DNA from: Salinibacterium hongtaonis
Lineage (GTDB): Bacteria; Actinomycetota; Actinomycetes; Actinomycetales; Microbacteriaceae
Assembly: GCF_003065485.1 (NCBI RefSeq)
Contig: NZ_CP026951.1
Location: forward strand, 1,922,001-1,986,000
DNA: 64,000 nt
Reading direction: 5' to 3'
The notes under the pieces were generated by a model that worked only from the letters and a program-made list of their open reading frames with translations, ran no database searches and was not told the origin of the DNA. Shown here piece after piece: positions 9,506 to 19,659 of the stretch (position 1 is its first letter; the number at the start of each line of letters is the position of its first letter). The translations under genes were made by a program, and so were the position numbers.

Positions 9506-11296
9506 TTATTCCTCTTCCCAGGCGGGCGCGGCATCGCGGACGTATTGGATGGCCGAGTTGCCGCGACCCTGCTGCACCATGGGCCACACCATCGAGTCAC
9601 GGCTCACCACGAAGTCGATTACAACGGGGCGATCGTTGGTCTCGTTAGCGAGCTTGATCGCAGCGTCGACTTCTTCTTTCTTCGTGACGCGAATCGCGAG
9701 GGCACCGTAGGCCTCCGCAAGCTTCACGAAGTCGGGAACCATAGCCGTGCCGTGCCCCGTGTTGAGGTCGGTGAACGAGTGGCGGCCTTCATACAGCAGC
9801 GTCTGCCACTGGCGAACCATGCCGAGCGACGAGTTGTTGATAACCGCGACCTTGATCGGAATCTCGTTGATCGTGCAGGTTGCCAGCTCCTGATTGGTCA
9901 TCTGGAAGCAGCCGTCACCGTCGATCGACCAGACGATGCGGTCGGGATTGGCGACCTTGGCACCCATGGCCGCAGGCACGCTGTAGCCCATGGTGCCTGC
10001 ACCGCCCGAGTTGAGCCAGGCGCCGGGGCGCTCGTACTTGATGAACTGTGCAGCCCACATCTGGTGCTGGCCAACTCCGGCGGCGTAAACGCCCTCAGGG
10101 CCGGTTATCGCGCCGATTCGCTCGATCACATACTGCGGCGAGAGCAGTCCATCTTCTGGCTCGTCGTACCCGAGCGGGAACTGCTCCCGCAAAAGGTTGA
10201 GGCGCGTCCACCACTCCGAAAGATCGGGGGCGTGTGCCCCGACGATCTGGGTGAACGATGCGGTCAGATCGGCGATGACATCCTTGGCATCGCCGACGAT
10301 GGGAACATCGGCCGTACGGATCTTCGAGATCTCCGCTGGGTCGATGTCGACATGGACAACCTTGGCGTGGGGCGCGAACTCGCTCGTCTTGCCCGTGACG
10401 CGGTCGTCGAAGCGAGCTCCGAGCGACACCAGAAGGTCGGATTCCTGAATAGCGAGAACGGCAGGAACTGTGCCGTGCATCCCGGGCATGCCCAGGTGCT
10501 GTTCGTGGGAGTCGGGGAAAGCGCCGCGGGCCATAAGCGTCGTGACGACGGGCGCGCCGACGGTCTCTGCAAGCTTGAGAAGAACCTCGGATGCTCCGGC
10601 ACGCACAACACCGCCGCCAACGTAGAGCACGGGGCGCTTGGCCTCGGCGAGCAGCTGGGCTGCCGCCTGGATCTGCTTGCCGTGCGCCTTGACGACGGGG
10701 CGGTAGCCGGGCAGGTCGACCTGAGTCGGCCACACGAATGGCGCGCGATTCTGCTGCGCATCCTTGGTGATGTCGACAAGAACGGGGCCGGGGCGGCCGG
10801 TCGTTGCGATCTGGTAGGCCGCCGCGAGCACCCCCGGAATGTCTTCGGGCTTGCTCACGAGGAACGAGTGCTTGGTGATCGGCATCGTGATTCCTACGAT
10901 GTCGATCTCCTGGAACGCGTCGGTTCCCATCGAGGTCGAGAACACCTGGCCGGTGATCGCGAGCATCGGCACCGAGTCCATGTACGCGTCGGCGATCGCC
11001 GTCACCAGGTTGGTCGCGCCGGGGCCAGAGGTCGCGATGGCGACTCCGACCTTTCCGCTCGACGAGGCATAGCCCTCAGCCGCGTGACCCGCACCCTGTT
11101 CGTGACGAACGAGGATGTGACGGATCGACTTCGACGACATGAGTTCGTCGTAGAACGGCATGATTGCGCCGCCCGGCAGACCGAAGACATCGGTGATGCC
11201 GAGCTTTTCGAGCGAGCGGAGCACTGCCCCGGATCCCGTGAGGATCTCGGGCATGCTCGACGTGCTGGTGGGAATGGGAGGTGCGTCTGCTGACAT
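9506..11296 (-). CDS. ilvB: Acetolactate synthase catalytic subunit
   Basis: Thiamine diphosphate- and FAD-dependent enzyme that condenses two pyruvates, or pyruvate and 2-oxobutyrate. 596 residues with the N-terminal PYR domain ([30 protein letters not shown]), the central FAD domain and the C-terminal ThDP motif [10 protein letters not shown] near residue 457. I chose the ATG at 11296 because it has AAGGAA six bases upstream; a GTG at 11338 would extend the N-terminus by 14 unconserved residues. It lies 72 bp after ilvD and is followed directly by ilvN. Confidence 0.97.
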   Translation of the reverse strand: MSADAPPIPTSTSSMPEILTGSGAVLRSLEKLGITDVFGLPGGAIMPFYDELMSSKSIRHILVRHEQGAGHAAEGYASSSGKVGVAIATSGPGATNLVTAIADAYMDSVPMLAITGQVFSTSMGTDAFQEIDIVGITMPITKHSFLVSKPEDIPGVLAAAYQIATTGRPGPVLVDITKDAQQNRAPFVWPTQVDLPGYRPVVKAHGKQIQAAAQLLAEAKRPVLYVGGGVVRAGASEVLLKLAETVGAPVVTTLMARGAFPDSHEQHLGMPGMHGTVPAVLAIQESDLLVSLGARFDDRVTGKTSEFAPHAKVVHVDIDPAEISKIRTADVPIVGDAKDVIADLTASFTQIVGAHAPDLSEWWTRLNLLREQFPLGYDEPEDGLLSPQYVIERIGAITGPEGVYAAGVGQHQMWAAQFIKYERPGAWLNSGGAGTMGYSVPAAMGAKVANPDRIVWSIDGDGCFQMTNQELATCTINEIPIKVAVINNSSLGMVRQWQTLLYEGRHSFTDLNTGHGTAMVPDFVKLAEAYGALAIRVTKKEEVDAAIKLANETNDRPVVIDFVVSRDSMVWPMVQQGRGNSAIQYVRDAAPAWEEE

Positions 11297-11331
11297 CACT
11301 GAATTCCTTGTGATCGTGAACACGAATGGCC

Positions 11332-11349
11332 GGGGCACTGGTGTGCCCC
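11332..11349. promoter_or_regulatory. Hairpin in the ilvD-ilvB spacer
   Basis: GGGGCAC, a TGGT loop and GTGCCCC form a perfect 7-bp stem in the 72-bp spacer between ilvD and ilvB. There is no T-run after it, so it may be an mRNA processing or stability element or a weak attenuator. No leader peptide rich in Leu, Val or Ile codons is visible here. Confidence 0.4.
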
Positions 11350-11368
11350 TAGAGCTGAGGTGACGCGG

Positions 11369-13063
11369 CTACCCCGTGATTGCGCCCTCTGATGCAGAGT
11401 GCACGAGCTTGGAGTACTTCGCGAGAACGCCACGGGTATAGCGCGGGGGAAGTGGAGCCCAGCCGTTGCGGCGAGCTTCCAGCTCTGCTTCATCGACGAG
11501 TAGGTCGAGTGAGCGAGCTGCGATATCGACCCGAATCAGATCACCATCGCGCACGAATGCGATTGGACCTGCGTCCACCGCCTCGGGTGCTATGTGGCCG
11601 ATGCACAGGCCGGTTGTGCCGCCTGAGAATCGTCCGTCCGTCAACAGTAGTACATCTTTTCCGAGCCCCGCGCCCTTGATCGCCGCGGTGATCGCGAGCA
11701 TCTCGCGCATGCCGGGGCCGCCCTTGGGTCCCTCGTAACGAATAACGACAATGTCGCCAGCCTTGATTCGACCCTCGGTGAGAGCATCCATGGCTCCGCG
11801 CTCACGCTCGAATACGCGGGCGGGGCCCTCGAATACAGCAGCGTCGAAGCCAGCCGTCTTGACGACAGCACCCTCGGGGGCGAACGTTCCCTTGAGCACC
11901 GCAAGACCACCCGAGGCGTGGATGGGGTTGTCGAGCGTGCGCAGAACCTCGCCGTCGAGAGGATCGATATCCATCTCGGCGAGGTTCTCTGCCATGGTCT
12001 TGCCCGTGACGGTGAGGGCATCGCCGTGCATGAGTCCCGCGTCAAGAAGCGCCTTCATAAGAACGGGGAGCCCGCCATGACGGTCGACGTCGTTCATCAC
12101 GTACTTGCCGAACGGCTTGAGGTCGCCGATGTGGGGAACCTTGTCGCCGATGCGGTTGAAGTCATCGAGGGTCAGGTCAACCCCCGCCTCGTTCGCGATT
12201 GCGAGCAGGTGAAGGATGATGTTGGTCGATCCGCCCAGTGCCATGCCCACGGCGATGGCGTTCTCGAATGCCTTCTTAGTGAGGATGTCGCCCGTCGTGA
12301 TGCCCAGGCGCAGCATGTTCACCACGGCCTCGCCGGAGCGGTGGGCGTAGTAGTCGCGGCGGCGATCGGCGGATGCGGGCGAAGCCGAGCCGGGAAGGCT
12401 CATGCCGAGCGCCTCGGCGACACTCGCCATGGTGTTGGCCGTGTACATGCCACCACAGGCACCCTCGCCGGGCGCGAAGGCACACTCGATGCGCTTGGCG
12501 TCTGCGGCCGACATCTTGCCAGCCTTGACAGCGCCGACGGCCTCGAACGAGTCGATGATCGTGATGTCCTTCTCGGTGCCGTCGCTGAGCTTGACCCAGC
12601 CCGGAGCGATGGAACCGGCATAGAGGAACACTGAAGCAAGGTTGAGTCGCGCGGCCGCCATGAGCATGCCGGGGATCGACTTGTCGCATCCGGCCAGCAC
12701 GACGGAGCCGTCGAGGCGCTCCGCCATCATCACAGTCTCAACGGAGTCGGCAATGACTTCGCGCGAGACGAGCGAGAAGTGCATGCCCTCATGGCCCATC
12801 GAGATTCCGTCGGAGACGGAGATCGTGCCGAACTGCAGCGGGTAGCCGCCGCCGGAGTACACGCCCTCTTTAGCGGCTTGCGCGAGGCGGCTCAGGCTCA
12901 GGTTGCAGGGGGTGATCTCGTTCCACGAACTGGCAACACCGATCTGCGGCTTATCCCAGTCGGCGTCACCCATTCCGACTGCACGCAGCATGCCGCGGGA
13001 AGTCATCGCCTCGATTCCGTCGGTGACGGTGCGGCTGCGGGGCTTCATATCGTTCTCAGGCAT
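11369..13063 (-). CDS. ilvD: Dihydroxy-acid dehydratase
   Basis: Iron-sulfur enzyme that dehydrates the dihydroxy acids to 2-oxo acids, the third common step of branched-chain amino acid synthesis. 564 residues, typical length. Cluster-binding cysteines sit in the motifs [20 protein letters not shown] and [12 protein letters not shown]. The C-terminal barrel ends with [18 protein letters not shown]. It starts with ATG at 13063 and heads the minus-strand ilv cluster; no attenuator is evident in the short gap to the next upstream gene. Confidence 0.97.
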   Translation of the reverse strand: MPENDMKPRSRTVTDGIEAMTSRGMLRAVGMGDADWDKPQIGVASSWNEITPCNLSLSRLAQAAKEGVYSGGGYPLQFGTISVSDGISMGHEGMHFSLVSREVIADSVETVMMAERLDGSVVLAGCDKSIPGMLMAAARLNLASVFLYAGSIAPGWVKLSDGTEKDITIIDSFEAVGAVKAGKMSAADAKRIECAFAPGEGACGGMYTANTMASVAEALGMSLPGSASPASADRRRDYYAHRSGEAVVNMLRLGITTGDILTKKAFENAIAVGMALGGSTNIILHLLAIANEAGVDLTLDDFNRIGDKVPHIGDLKPFGKYVMNDVDRHGGLPVLMKALLDAGLMHGDALTVTGKTMAENLAEMDIDPLDGEVLRTLDNPIHASGGLAVLKGTFAPEGAVVKTAGFDAAVFEGPARVFERERGAMDALTEGRIKAGDIVVIRYEGPKGGPGMREMLAITAAIKGAGLGKDVLLLTDGRFSGGTTGLCIGHIAPEAVDAGPIAFVRDGDLIRVDIAARSLDLLVDEAELEARRNGWAPLPPRYTRGVLAKYSKLVHSASEGAITG

Positions 13064-13093
13064 GCCCCAAGTTTAGGGCCATGTCGTAGCAGG

Positions 13094-13567
13094 TCAGACG
13101 AGACCGGAGACCCTCGCGTCAGCGCCCTTCTGACTGCGGGAGCTGCGCCGCTGCGCTATTTCCTTGGGCCACGTGAGAAGCAGCGCGAGAACGACCCCGA
13201 TGACCGCCCCTGAGGCGTTCGAGATCAGATCGCGGATGTCGGTGACCCGGTCGTTCAGAAACAGCTGCGCGAACTCGATGCCCACCGTCACGAGAACACT
13301 CACGAGGATCGCGAACCACCATTGGCGGCGACCGAAAAGAAGAACAAAGAGCAGGCCGATCGGAATGAACATGAGCACATTGGCCGCGAACTCGACCCGG
13401 TCATAGGTGATCCACTGCAGGGACTCGTAGGCCTGTAGGCGCTCCAAGACGTTCCACAGCAGGCTGCGAGCTCGCCCGTCGAGCGGCTGTGGTCCCAGAG
13501 TGAGCCAGCCCACAATCGCCAAGTACGCCACGGTGGCGAGGCTCAGCAGGGGGTGACGGCGCAGCAT
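13094..13567 (-). CDS. VanZ-like family membrane protein
   Basis: A 157-residue membrane protein with four segments (about residues 8-25, 62-80, 85-102 and 117-134) and the VanZ-like signature EFAANVLMFIPIGLLF followed by IEFAQLFLNDRVTDIRDLISN. VanZ homologues occur widely and have been linked to glycopeptide resistance and cell envelope traits, but no resistance genes are nearby. The C-terminal tail is basic and serine-rich. The fold assignment is good; the role is unknown. Confidence 0.85.
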   Translation of the reverse strand: MLRRHPLLSLATVAYLAIVGWLTLGPQPLDGRARSLLWNVLERLQAYESLQWITYDRVEFAANVLMFIPIGLLFVLLFGRRQWWFAILVSVLVTVGIEFAQLFLNDRVTDIRDLISNASGAVIGVVLALLLTWPKEIAQRRSSRSQKGADARVSGLV

Positions 13568-13644
13568 CCGTCAATCCTGGGGCATGGCCGCTGAGAAAGG
13601 CCGACGAAGTCGGTGAGAATTGAGCAGGGTCACGCGGCTGATGC

Positions 13645-14364
13645 CTACGCGGTAAGCCCCAGAACATCCATTCGGCGCGTGTGGGCGGCAATAAGCTCCG
13701 TGAAGATCGGCTCAAGCCTGGCTTCGTCGGGGGTGCTGCCGCCAGGGACCTCGAGCGAAGATCGCGCCATAAGAAGGGTGTCCCCCACGAGACGGCGCCC
13801 CCAGAGGGCAAGCCGAGAGGCCAGTGCAGGCTCGGCATCGATCGCGGAGCGAAGCGCCTCGACGATTATGGGGCTCGGCTCGTTCTCGGTGAGCAGCGTG
13901 ACGATGCGGTCCCGAGGTGCGGCGGGCAGCCCCTCGGCGAGCGCCGTAAAAAAGTCGGTGAGCATTCCCGCGGTGATGTAGCTGGTGACTACCGTCTCGT
14001 ACCAGTCGTTGCCGCGGGTGGTGCTGCGATACCTCTCCACCGGTGCGGCGAAGTGCTCCATAAGGTCTTCTGGCTTGTCTCCGCCGCGCTCGATCTCGGC
14101 AATGAGGCCCTCGAGTTTGTTGAGCGAGATACGAGCGACCCGAGCAAGGGCGACCTTGTCGTGAGTGGTCGGCGACCCGGCAATCGCACCGGTTATCGTC
14201 TCGAAGTTCGACAGCTGAAGATAAGCGGCCTGGCCGAGATAACGCGGGAGATCGGGGGATAATTCGCCGAGGGCGACCCGGTTGACGGTCTGCGTGGCTT
14301 TATTTCGCGGTTTGAGCTTGGGCGCAACGATCTGCTTGCGACCGCGACCGAAGAGGGAGAACAC
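13645..14364 (-). CDS. Ferritin-like-fold protein (MiaE-like)
   Basis: A 239-residue, mainly helical protein starting with GTG at 14364. The central part carries spaced acidic residues and histidines (YLQLSNFETITG, IAEIERGGDKPEDLMEHF, WYETVVTSYITAGMLTDFF) consistent with a ferritin-like four-helix bundle related to tRNA hydroxylase MiaE. It is divergent from a DEAD-box helicase gene; the same pair (Rv3210c and rhlE Rv3211) occurs in mycobacteria. The conserved pairing suggests a link to RNA metabolism, but the substrate is not known. Confidence 0.75.
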   Translation of the reverse strand: MFSLFGRGRKQIVAPKLKPRNKATQTVNRVALGELSPDLPRYLGQAAYLQLSNFETITGAIAGSPTTHDKVALARVARISLNKLEGLIAEIERGGDKPEDLMEHFAAPVERYRSTTRGNDWYETVVTSYITAGMLTDFFTALAEGLPAAPRDRIVTLLTENEPSPIIVEALRSAIDAEPALASRLALWGRRLVGDTLLMARSSLEVPGGSTPDEARLEPIFTELIAAHTRRMDVLGLTA

Positions 14365-14553
14365 GAACCCAGACTAGTGCCGGGAGCGGCAGAGAACAGC
14401 CCGCGCAGGGCCGACGACGCTCCGCAACGCTCACGTTCAGGGGCTGTGCGGGGTCTCTGCCCCTAAACTGGGTGTAATGCCTCCCGCTTCTGGTGGAGGT
14501 TTCTACGCCCCAGGTGAAAGCGGGCGTACTCGCTTTGGACAGGGCACATACAC

Positions 14554-16041
14554 GTGACTTCAGATCAGACTTCGTCAGAACCCAAGACATTCGCCGATCT
14601 CGGCATCGAACAGGACATGGTCGACGCACTCGCGTCGAAGGGCATCACTAGCCCCTTCCCCATCCAGGAACAGACCATCCCCATGGGCCTCGGCGGCCAG
14701 GACATCATCGGCCAGGCCAAGACAGGAACCGGCAAGACGCTCGGCTTCGGTCTGCCCCTGCTGCAGGAGCTCGGCCCGAACCCGGAGCCCGGTGTCAAGG
14801 CGCTCGTCGTCGTACCGACCCGCGAGCTGTGCGTTCAGGTCGCAGAAGACCTCACGCTCGCAGCCTCGAACCGTGGCACTCAGGTCGCCGCGATCTACGG
14901 CGGCAAGGCCTACGAGGGTCAGGTCGAGCAGATCAAGGCCGGCGCGCAGGTCATCGTAGGAACTCCCGGGCGCCTCCTGGACCTCGCGAGCCAGCGGATG
15001 CTGTCGCTCAAGGACGTCAAGGTCATGGTTCTCGACGAGGCCGACAAGATGCTTGATCTCGGGTTCCTCTCCGACATCGAGAAGCTCTTCTCGCAGACGA
15101 GCCCCACCCGCCACACGATGCTGTTCTCGGCGACGATGCCCGGCCCGATCGTGGCGCTTGCCCGTCGCTTCATGAACAAGCCCATCCACATCCGCGCGAC
15201 TGACCCCGATGAGGGCCTGACGCAGGCGAACATCAAGCACGTCGTCTACCGCGCTCACTCGCTCGACAAGGACGAGGTCATCGCCCGCATCCTCCAGGCC
15301 GAGGGCCGGGGCAAGACCGTGATCTTCACGCGAACCAAGCGCGCCGCCGCAAAGCTCGTCGAGGAGCTGGGCGACCGCGGCTTCAACGCTGCTGCGGTGC
15401 ACGGCGACCTCAACCAGGAACAGCGCGAGCGCGCAATGGCCGCGTTCAAGGCTGGCAAGAAAGACATCCTGATTGCAACGGATGTCGCGGCTCGCGGCAT
15501 CGACGTCAACGACGTGACCCACGTGATCAACCACACGGTGCCCGACGACCACGACACCTACCTGCACCGCGCTGGCCGCACCGGCCGCGCTGGCAAGACC
15601 GGCATCGCCGTGACCTTCGTTGACTGGGACGACCTGCACAAGTGGGCCCTCATCAACCGCGCTCTGGAGATGAACATCCCCGAGCCGACCGAGACCTACT
15701 CGTCGTCGCCGCACCTCTTTGCCGAGCTCGACATCCCCGAGGGCACCAAGGGCCGTCTTGCCTCAGCCGGGCCGGTCCGCGCCCGCGAGCCCCGTGCTGC
15801 CGTCGCCTCAGGCGGCCGCGGCCGCGACGGTGCCAAGAACGATGGTTCCTCCCGTGACGGCGGCTCCCGCGGTGGCGCCGATCGCACCCGCACCCGCACG
15901 CGCTCAGTTGCGACGGAGGGTGCAGAATCCGCACCTAAGGCCGAGGGCGCTGGAACGCATGACGGTACGGGCCCGGCCCGTCGTCGGCGCAACCGCACCC
16001 GCCGCCCCAGCACGGGAAGCACCCCGCCTCCCGTCGCCTAG
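14554..16041 (+). CDS. DEAD/DEAH-box RNA helicase, RhlE-like
   Basis: ATP-dependent RNA helicase of 495 residues starting with GTG. Motifs in order: Q-motif FPIQEQTIP, motif I AKTGTGKT, Ia PTRELC, Ib TPGR, II DEAD, III SAT, V DVAARGIDV and VI HRAGRTGR. The last 100 residues are rich in Arg, Gly and Ser, an RNA-binding tail common in such helicases. The 189-bp gap to the divergent ferritin-like gene is long enough for a structured 5' leader, as seen for cold-induced helicases; that regulation is inference. Confidence 0.95.
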   Translation: MTSDQTSSEPKTFADLGIEQDMVDALASKGITSPFPIQEQTIPMGLGGQDIIGQAKTGTGKTLGFGLPLLQELGPNPEPGVKALVVVPTRELCVQVAEDLTLAASNRGTQVAAIYGGKAYEGQVEQIKAGAQVIVGTPGRLLDLASQRMLSLKDVKVMVLDEADKMLDLGFLSDIEKLFSQTSPTRHTMLFSATMPGPIVALARRFMNKPIHIRATDPDEGLTQANIKHVVYRAHSLDKDEVIARILQAEGRGKTVIFTRTKRAAAKLVEELGDRGFNAAAVHGDLNQEQRERAMAAFKAGKKDILIATDVAARGIDVNDVTHVINHTVPDDHDTYLHRAGRTGRAGKTGIAVTFVDWDDLHKWALINRALEMNIPEPTETYSSSPHLFAELDIPEGTKGRLASAGPVRAREPRAAVASGGRGRDGAKNDGSSRDGGSRGGADRTRTRTRSVATEGAESAPKAEGAGTHDGTGPARRRRNRTRRPSTGSTPPPVA

Positions 16042-16077
16042 ATCTGGCACCCGGATACGGGCGCGCGCGACCGACTG

Positions 16078-16929
16078 CTACGGCAGAAACGGCTGCGCGC
16101 CCGTACCTTCGGCGACGATGCGCTCGAGAACCTCGGCCGACGTTGTGTTCTCGGCCAAGCGGTTGGGCTTTCCCTGCCCGTGATAGTCGCTCGAGCCCGT
16201 GAGAACGAGCCCGAACTCGCGAGCCAGTTCGCGCAGGCGCACCTTGCCGTCCTCCGTGTTTTCACGATGGTCGATCTCGAGCCCAAAAAGGCCAGCATCC
16301 GCCATCGCCGCGAAGGTGGCATGGTCGAGCACCGCGTCGCGACCCAGCGTCGCCGGGTGAGCGAGAACGGGCACTCCCCCGGCCGCTCTCACGAGCCTGA
16401 TAGCCGAGACAGGGTCTGGCGCATAGTGCGGCATCGTGTATCCATGTCTCGGATGCAGGATCTGCTCGAACGCCTCCGTACGAGTGGCAGCGTGGCCACG
16501 AGTCACGAGAGCATCGGCGATATGCGGTCGCCCGACCGTCGTGCCCGTGTGTGTGTGGGCAAGAACGTCGTCCCAGGTGAGGGAGTAGTCGAGTGCAAGA
16601 TTGGCGACAATGCTCTCGGCGCGGGTCAACCGTGACGAACGGATGCGCGCCGTCTCGGCAATGATATCGGCGTCGGTCGGATCAAACAGGTACGCCAGAA
16701 GGTGAACGGAGCGGTGCCCCTGACGCGTGCTGAACTCCATGCCGGGGATGACCGTAAGACCGGTGCCCTGGGCTGTTGCGCGCGCCTCGGCCCAGCCCGC
16801 GGTCGAGTCGTGGTCGGTTATGGCGATGGTGTCGAGACCCGCTGCGACCGCCGCTCGAATCAGCTGCGCCGGGGTCTCGGTGCCGTCGCTGACACTGCTG
16901 TGAGTGTGCAGGTCGATGAGGCGCTCCAT
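16078..16929 (-). CDS. PHP-domain phosphoesterase
   Basis: A 283-residue protein of the polymerase and histidinol phosphatase (PHP) family. It shows DLHTHSSVSDGT at the N-terminus, ITDHDSTAG, PGMEFSTRQG, a central HARHGYT-like loop with metal-binding histidines and C-terminal GSSDYHG. These match the TrpH/YciV branch (RNase AM, or 3',5'-nucleoside bisphosphate phosphatase). It converges with the helicase gene and is divergent from the EEP-family gene. Confidence 0.88.
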   Translation of the reverse strand: MERLIDLHTHSSVSDGTETPAQLIRAAVAAGLDTIAITDHDSTAGWAEARATAQGTGLTVIPGMEFSTRQGHRSVHLLAYLFDPTDADIIAETARIRSSRLTRAESIVANLALDYSLTWDDVLAHTHTGTTVGRPHIADALVTRGHAATRTEAFEQILHPRHGYTMPHYAPDPVSAIRLVRAAGGVPVLAHPATLGRDAVLDHATFAAMADAGLFGLEIDHRENTEDGKVRLRELAREFGLVLTGSSDYHGQGKPNRLAENTTSAEVLERIVAEGTGAQPFLP

Positions 16930-17010
16930 AGATCCACTCTATTCGCGGCAGAGCGGTTGCGGGCCCGCCTCCGCTGCGGACTCAGCACCACCGGGTACAG
17001 TGACAACGTC

Positions 17011-18063
17011 ATGATCCGCCGTCTCCTCTCAGCAGCGCTCATCCTCGCCACGTTCGCTGTTTTGGCGGTGGCCGGATGGCCCCAACTTTTTGGACTTCAG
17101 CGCGCCGAGTTTGTCGCCCAGGTCGTTTCTCTCCGGGGTGCTGCCGCGGTCGTCGTTGCCGCTGCTGCCATCGCACTGTTGCTCCTCGGGGTCTTCATCG
17201 CGAGCTTTCGCAAGTTGGCCGCATCCTTGGCGGTGCTCGCACTCGCCTTTGTGGCACTCACCGCCATTGTGCTGGTCTCTCGCGGACTAGAAACCACGGC
17301 GACCGCCGATGGCGGTCCGTCGGAGGACGCCATCACCGTGCTTGCCTGGAACACATTGGGGCCGGCGACCGACCCGCAACAGGTCGCGGACCTGGCCATC
17401 AGCCGAGGGGCGAAAATCGTCGTGCTGCCCGAGACGCTCGAGGTAGACGCCGTCGAAGCCGCCATGGCTATGCGCGAGGCTGGCAGCCCGATGTGGGTGC
17501 TGACAACCGCCTACGACCTCATCTCACCGGCCCGATCCACCTCGCTCCTCATCAGCACAGATCTGGGCGAGTACGAGTTTGACGCCGACCTCAAAACCAC
17601 CGAAGTGCTTCCCACCGTGGTGGCGCGACCCGTCAACGGAGCTGGCCCCACGATCATCGCGGTGCACGCGGTCGCTCCTATCCCCGGCCAGATGGATAAC
17701 TGGCGGTCTGATCTTGCCCTGCTGTCGGAGATGTGCTCGGGCGACAACATCATCATGGCGGGCGATTTCAACGCCACGATCGACCACTTCGCCGGCCTAG
17801 GTTCGTGGGAATCGACGACCCATGTTGACGACAGGCTCGCCTCCTCCGCTCGCCTCGGTGAGTGCGTCGATGCCGCCGCCTCGGTCGGCGCCGGAGGCGT
17901 TGGCACCTGGCCCACGGCGCTGCTCCCCCAGCTCGGAGCCCCCATCGACCACGTTATGACCACGGATGAATGGCGCGTCTCGCAGTTCGAGGTCGTCACC
18001 GAGGCAGACTCAATCGGCAGCGACCACCGCCCCGTCGTTGCCCACCTAGAACCGCGCGCCTAA
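17011..18063 (+). CDS. Membrane-anchored endonuclease/exonuclease/phosphatase-family protein
   Basis: A 350-residue protein. Three hydrophobic segments fill the first 90 residues (about 4-24, 37-60 and 65-88), placing the catalytic domain outside the membrane. The domain carries the EEP hallmarks: VLAWNTLG, IMAGDFNAT and the C-terminal GSDHRP. The acidic residue normally found in the NIE position appears as LPETLE. The ATG at 17011 was chosen because the upstream part of the frame overlaps the divergent PHP promoter region. Substrate could be nucleic acid, phosphoinositide or lipid; not resolvable here. Confidence 0.85.
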   Translation: MIRRLLSAALILATFAVLAVAGWPQLFGLQRAEFVAQVVSLRGAAAVVVAAAAIALLLLGVFIASFRKLAASLAVLALAFVALTAIVLVSRGLETTATADGGPSEDAITVLAWNTLGPATDPQQVADLAISRGAKIVVLPETLEVDAVEAAMAMREAGSPMWVLTTAYDLISPARSTSLLISTDLGEYEFDADLKTTEVLPTVVARPVNGAGPTIIAVHAVAPIPGQMDNWRSDLALLSEMCSGDNIIMAGDFNATIDHFAGLGSWESTTHVDDRLASSARLGECVDAAASVGAGGVGTWPTALLPQLGAPIDHVMTTDEWRVSQFEVVTEADSIGSDHRPVVAHLEPRA

Positions 18064-18119
18064 GATCGACGCCGCTGCTCCCATGGGGTGCAGAGCAAGT
18101 CAGTGGGAGAATGGATGTC

Positions 18120-19649
18120 ATGGAGACATCTCGCTCGCCGAAGCCCGCCACCGCCAGCTCTGTTGCCGCCGAGCCAGAGCCGCGGGCAACGTCTAATCGA
18201 TCGACTACGCCGCAGTCGTCGACGTTCAGCGACTACATCGCGTCGTCGTGGGCTCCCCGCTCGGAGCCGGTGCCCGAAGCCCGCGAGGAGGCTGCCTACG
18301 CCGCCGCTCGTCGCGAGCGAATCTCCCAGCTGCACCCGGGCAAGCGACTGATCATTCCCGCAGGGTCGTCCAAGGTGCGCTCGAACGACACCGACTATCC
18401 GTTCCGCGCCCACTCCGCTTTTGCCCACCTCACGGGGTGGGGATCCTCCAGCGAGCCCGGCGCAGTCCTCGTGCTCGAGCCGACTGATGGCGGCCATACC
18501 GCGACGCTTTTCTTTAGGGAGCGCGCCGGCCGCGACTCCGATGAGTTCTATGCGAACCCAGAGATCGGCGAGTTCTGGATCGGTGCGCGCCCCTCGCTCG
18601 TGCAGGTTGCCGGAGACCTGGGCCTCGCCACCAAGGGCATCGCCGAACTTGATGCCGTGCTCGACGCCGTCGATGTCGACACCCTGATCGTGCGGGATGC
18701 CGACCGTGACCTCACCGACCAGGTTGACGGCCGGCGGCTGCTCGCCGTGGACCTGCCGCCAGAAGCCGACGAGGATCGGTCGGGTGATGACGCGCTCGCG
18801 CAGGATCTCTCAGAGATTCGACTCGTCAAAGACGCCTACGAGATCGGCCAGATGCGTCTGGCCGTCAACGCCACTCGGCGCGGCTTCGACGATGTCATAG
18901 CCGACCGTGCCGAAATCATGGCTCACCCTCGCGGCGAGCGCCTCGTCGAGGGCACCTTCAACCGGCGCGCTAGGGCCGATGGCAACACCGTCGGGTACGA
19001 CACGATCGCCGCATCCGGCCCTCACGCATGCATTCTGCACTGGACCCGCAACGACGGACCCGTCTCCGCCGGCGACCTCATCCTTCTCGACGCCGGAATC
19101 GAACTCGACAGCTACTACACGGCCGACATCACCCGCACTCTGCCGATCAGCGGCACCTTCACCCCCGTGCAGCGCCGCGTCTATGAGGCCGTGCTTGAGG
19201 CCGCCGATGCCGCATTCGCAATCGTGCGCCCCGGCATCCGGTTCCGCGAGATTCATGCCGAGGCGATGCGGGTAATCGCCGAGAAAACAGCTGAGTGGGG
19301 ATTGCTGCCCACAAGTGCAGCAGAGTCGCTCGAGGCCGATAAGCAGTACCACCGCCGCTACATGGTGCATGGCACGAGCCACCACCTGGGGATGGACGTG
19401 CACGACTGCGCTCAGGCTCGCCGGGAGCTCTACCTTGACGGCGTTCTCGAAGAGGGAATGGTGTTCACCATCGAGCCAGGGCTGTATTTTCAGCCGGACG
19501 ATCTGACCGTGCCCGAGGAGTTCCGCGGGATCGGCGTGCGAATCGAGGACGACATCCTCGTGACCGCCGACGGTGCCGAGAACCTATCGATCAACATCCC
19601 GCGCACGGCGGACGATGTTGAGGCCTGGCTCGCCGCTCACCCGCTCTAG
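18120..19649 (+). CDS. Xaa-Pro aminopeptidase (aminopeptidase P family, M24B)
   Basis: Cytosolic metallopeptidase that removes an N-terminal residue before proline. 509 residues: a Ser/Pro-rich N-terminus, an AMP_N domain (about 40-190) and the pita-bread catalytic domain. Dimetal ligands are visible in LLDAGIELD, ADITRTLP, THHLGMDVHD-like GTSHHLGMDVHD, FTIEPGLY and GVRIEDD. The ATG at 18120 sits nine bases after GGGAGA; an ATG at 18111 is in frame but too close to that site. It follows the EEP gene on the same strand. Confidence 0.92.
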   Translation: METSRSPKPATASSVAAEPEPRATSNRSTTPQSSTFSDYIASSWAPRSEPVPEAREEAAYAAARRERISQLHPGKRLIIPAGSSKVRSNDTDYPFRAHSAFAHLTGWGSSSEPGAVLVLEPTDGGHTATLFFRERAGRDSDEFYANPEIGEFWIGARPSLVQVAGDLGLATKGIAELDAVLDAVDVDTLIVRDADRDLTDQVDGRRLLAVDLPPEADEDRSGDDALAQDLSEIRLVKDAYEIGQMRLAVNATRRGFDDVIADRAEIMAHPRGERLVEGTFNRRARADGNTVGYDTIAASGPHACILHWTRNDGPVSAGDLILLDAGIELDSYYTADITRTLPISGTFTPVQRRVYEAVLEAADAAFAIVRPGIRFREIHAEAMRVIAEKTAEWGLLPTSAAESLEADKQYHRRYMVHGTSHHLGMDVHDCAQARRELYLDGVLEEGMVFTIEPGLYFQPDDLTVPEEFRGIGVRIEDDILVTADGAENLSINIPRTADDVEAWLAAHPL

Positions 19650-19659
19650 ACGGCGCGGA

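Noticed and set aside
11297-11368. Leader peptide attenuator before ilvB
   Set aside because: No short frame rich in Leu, Ile or Val codons and no alternative hairpins; only one simple stem is present.
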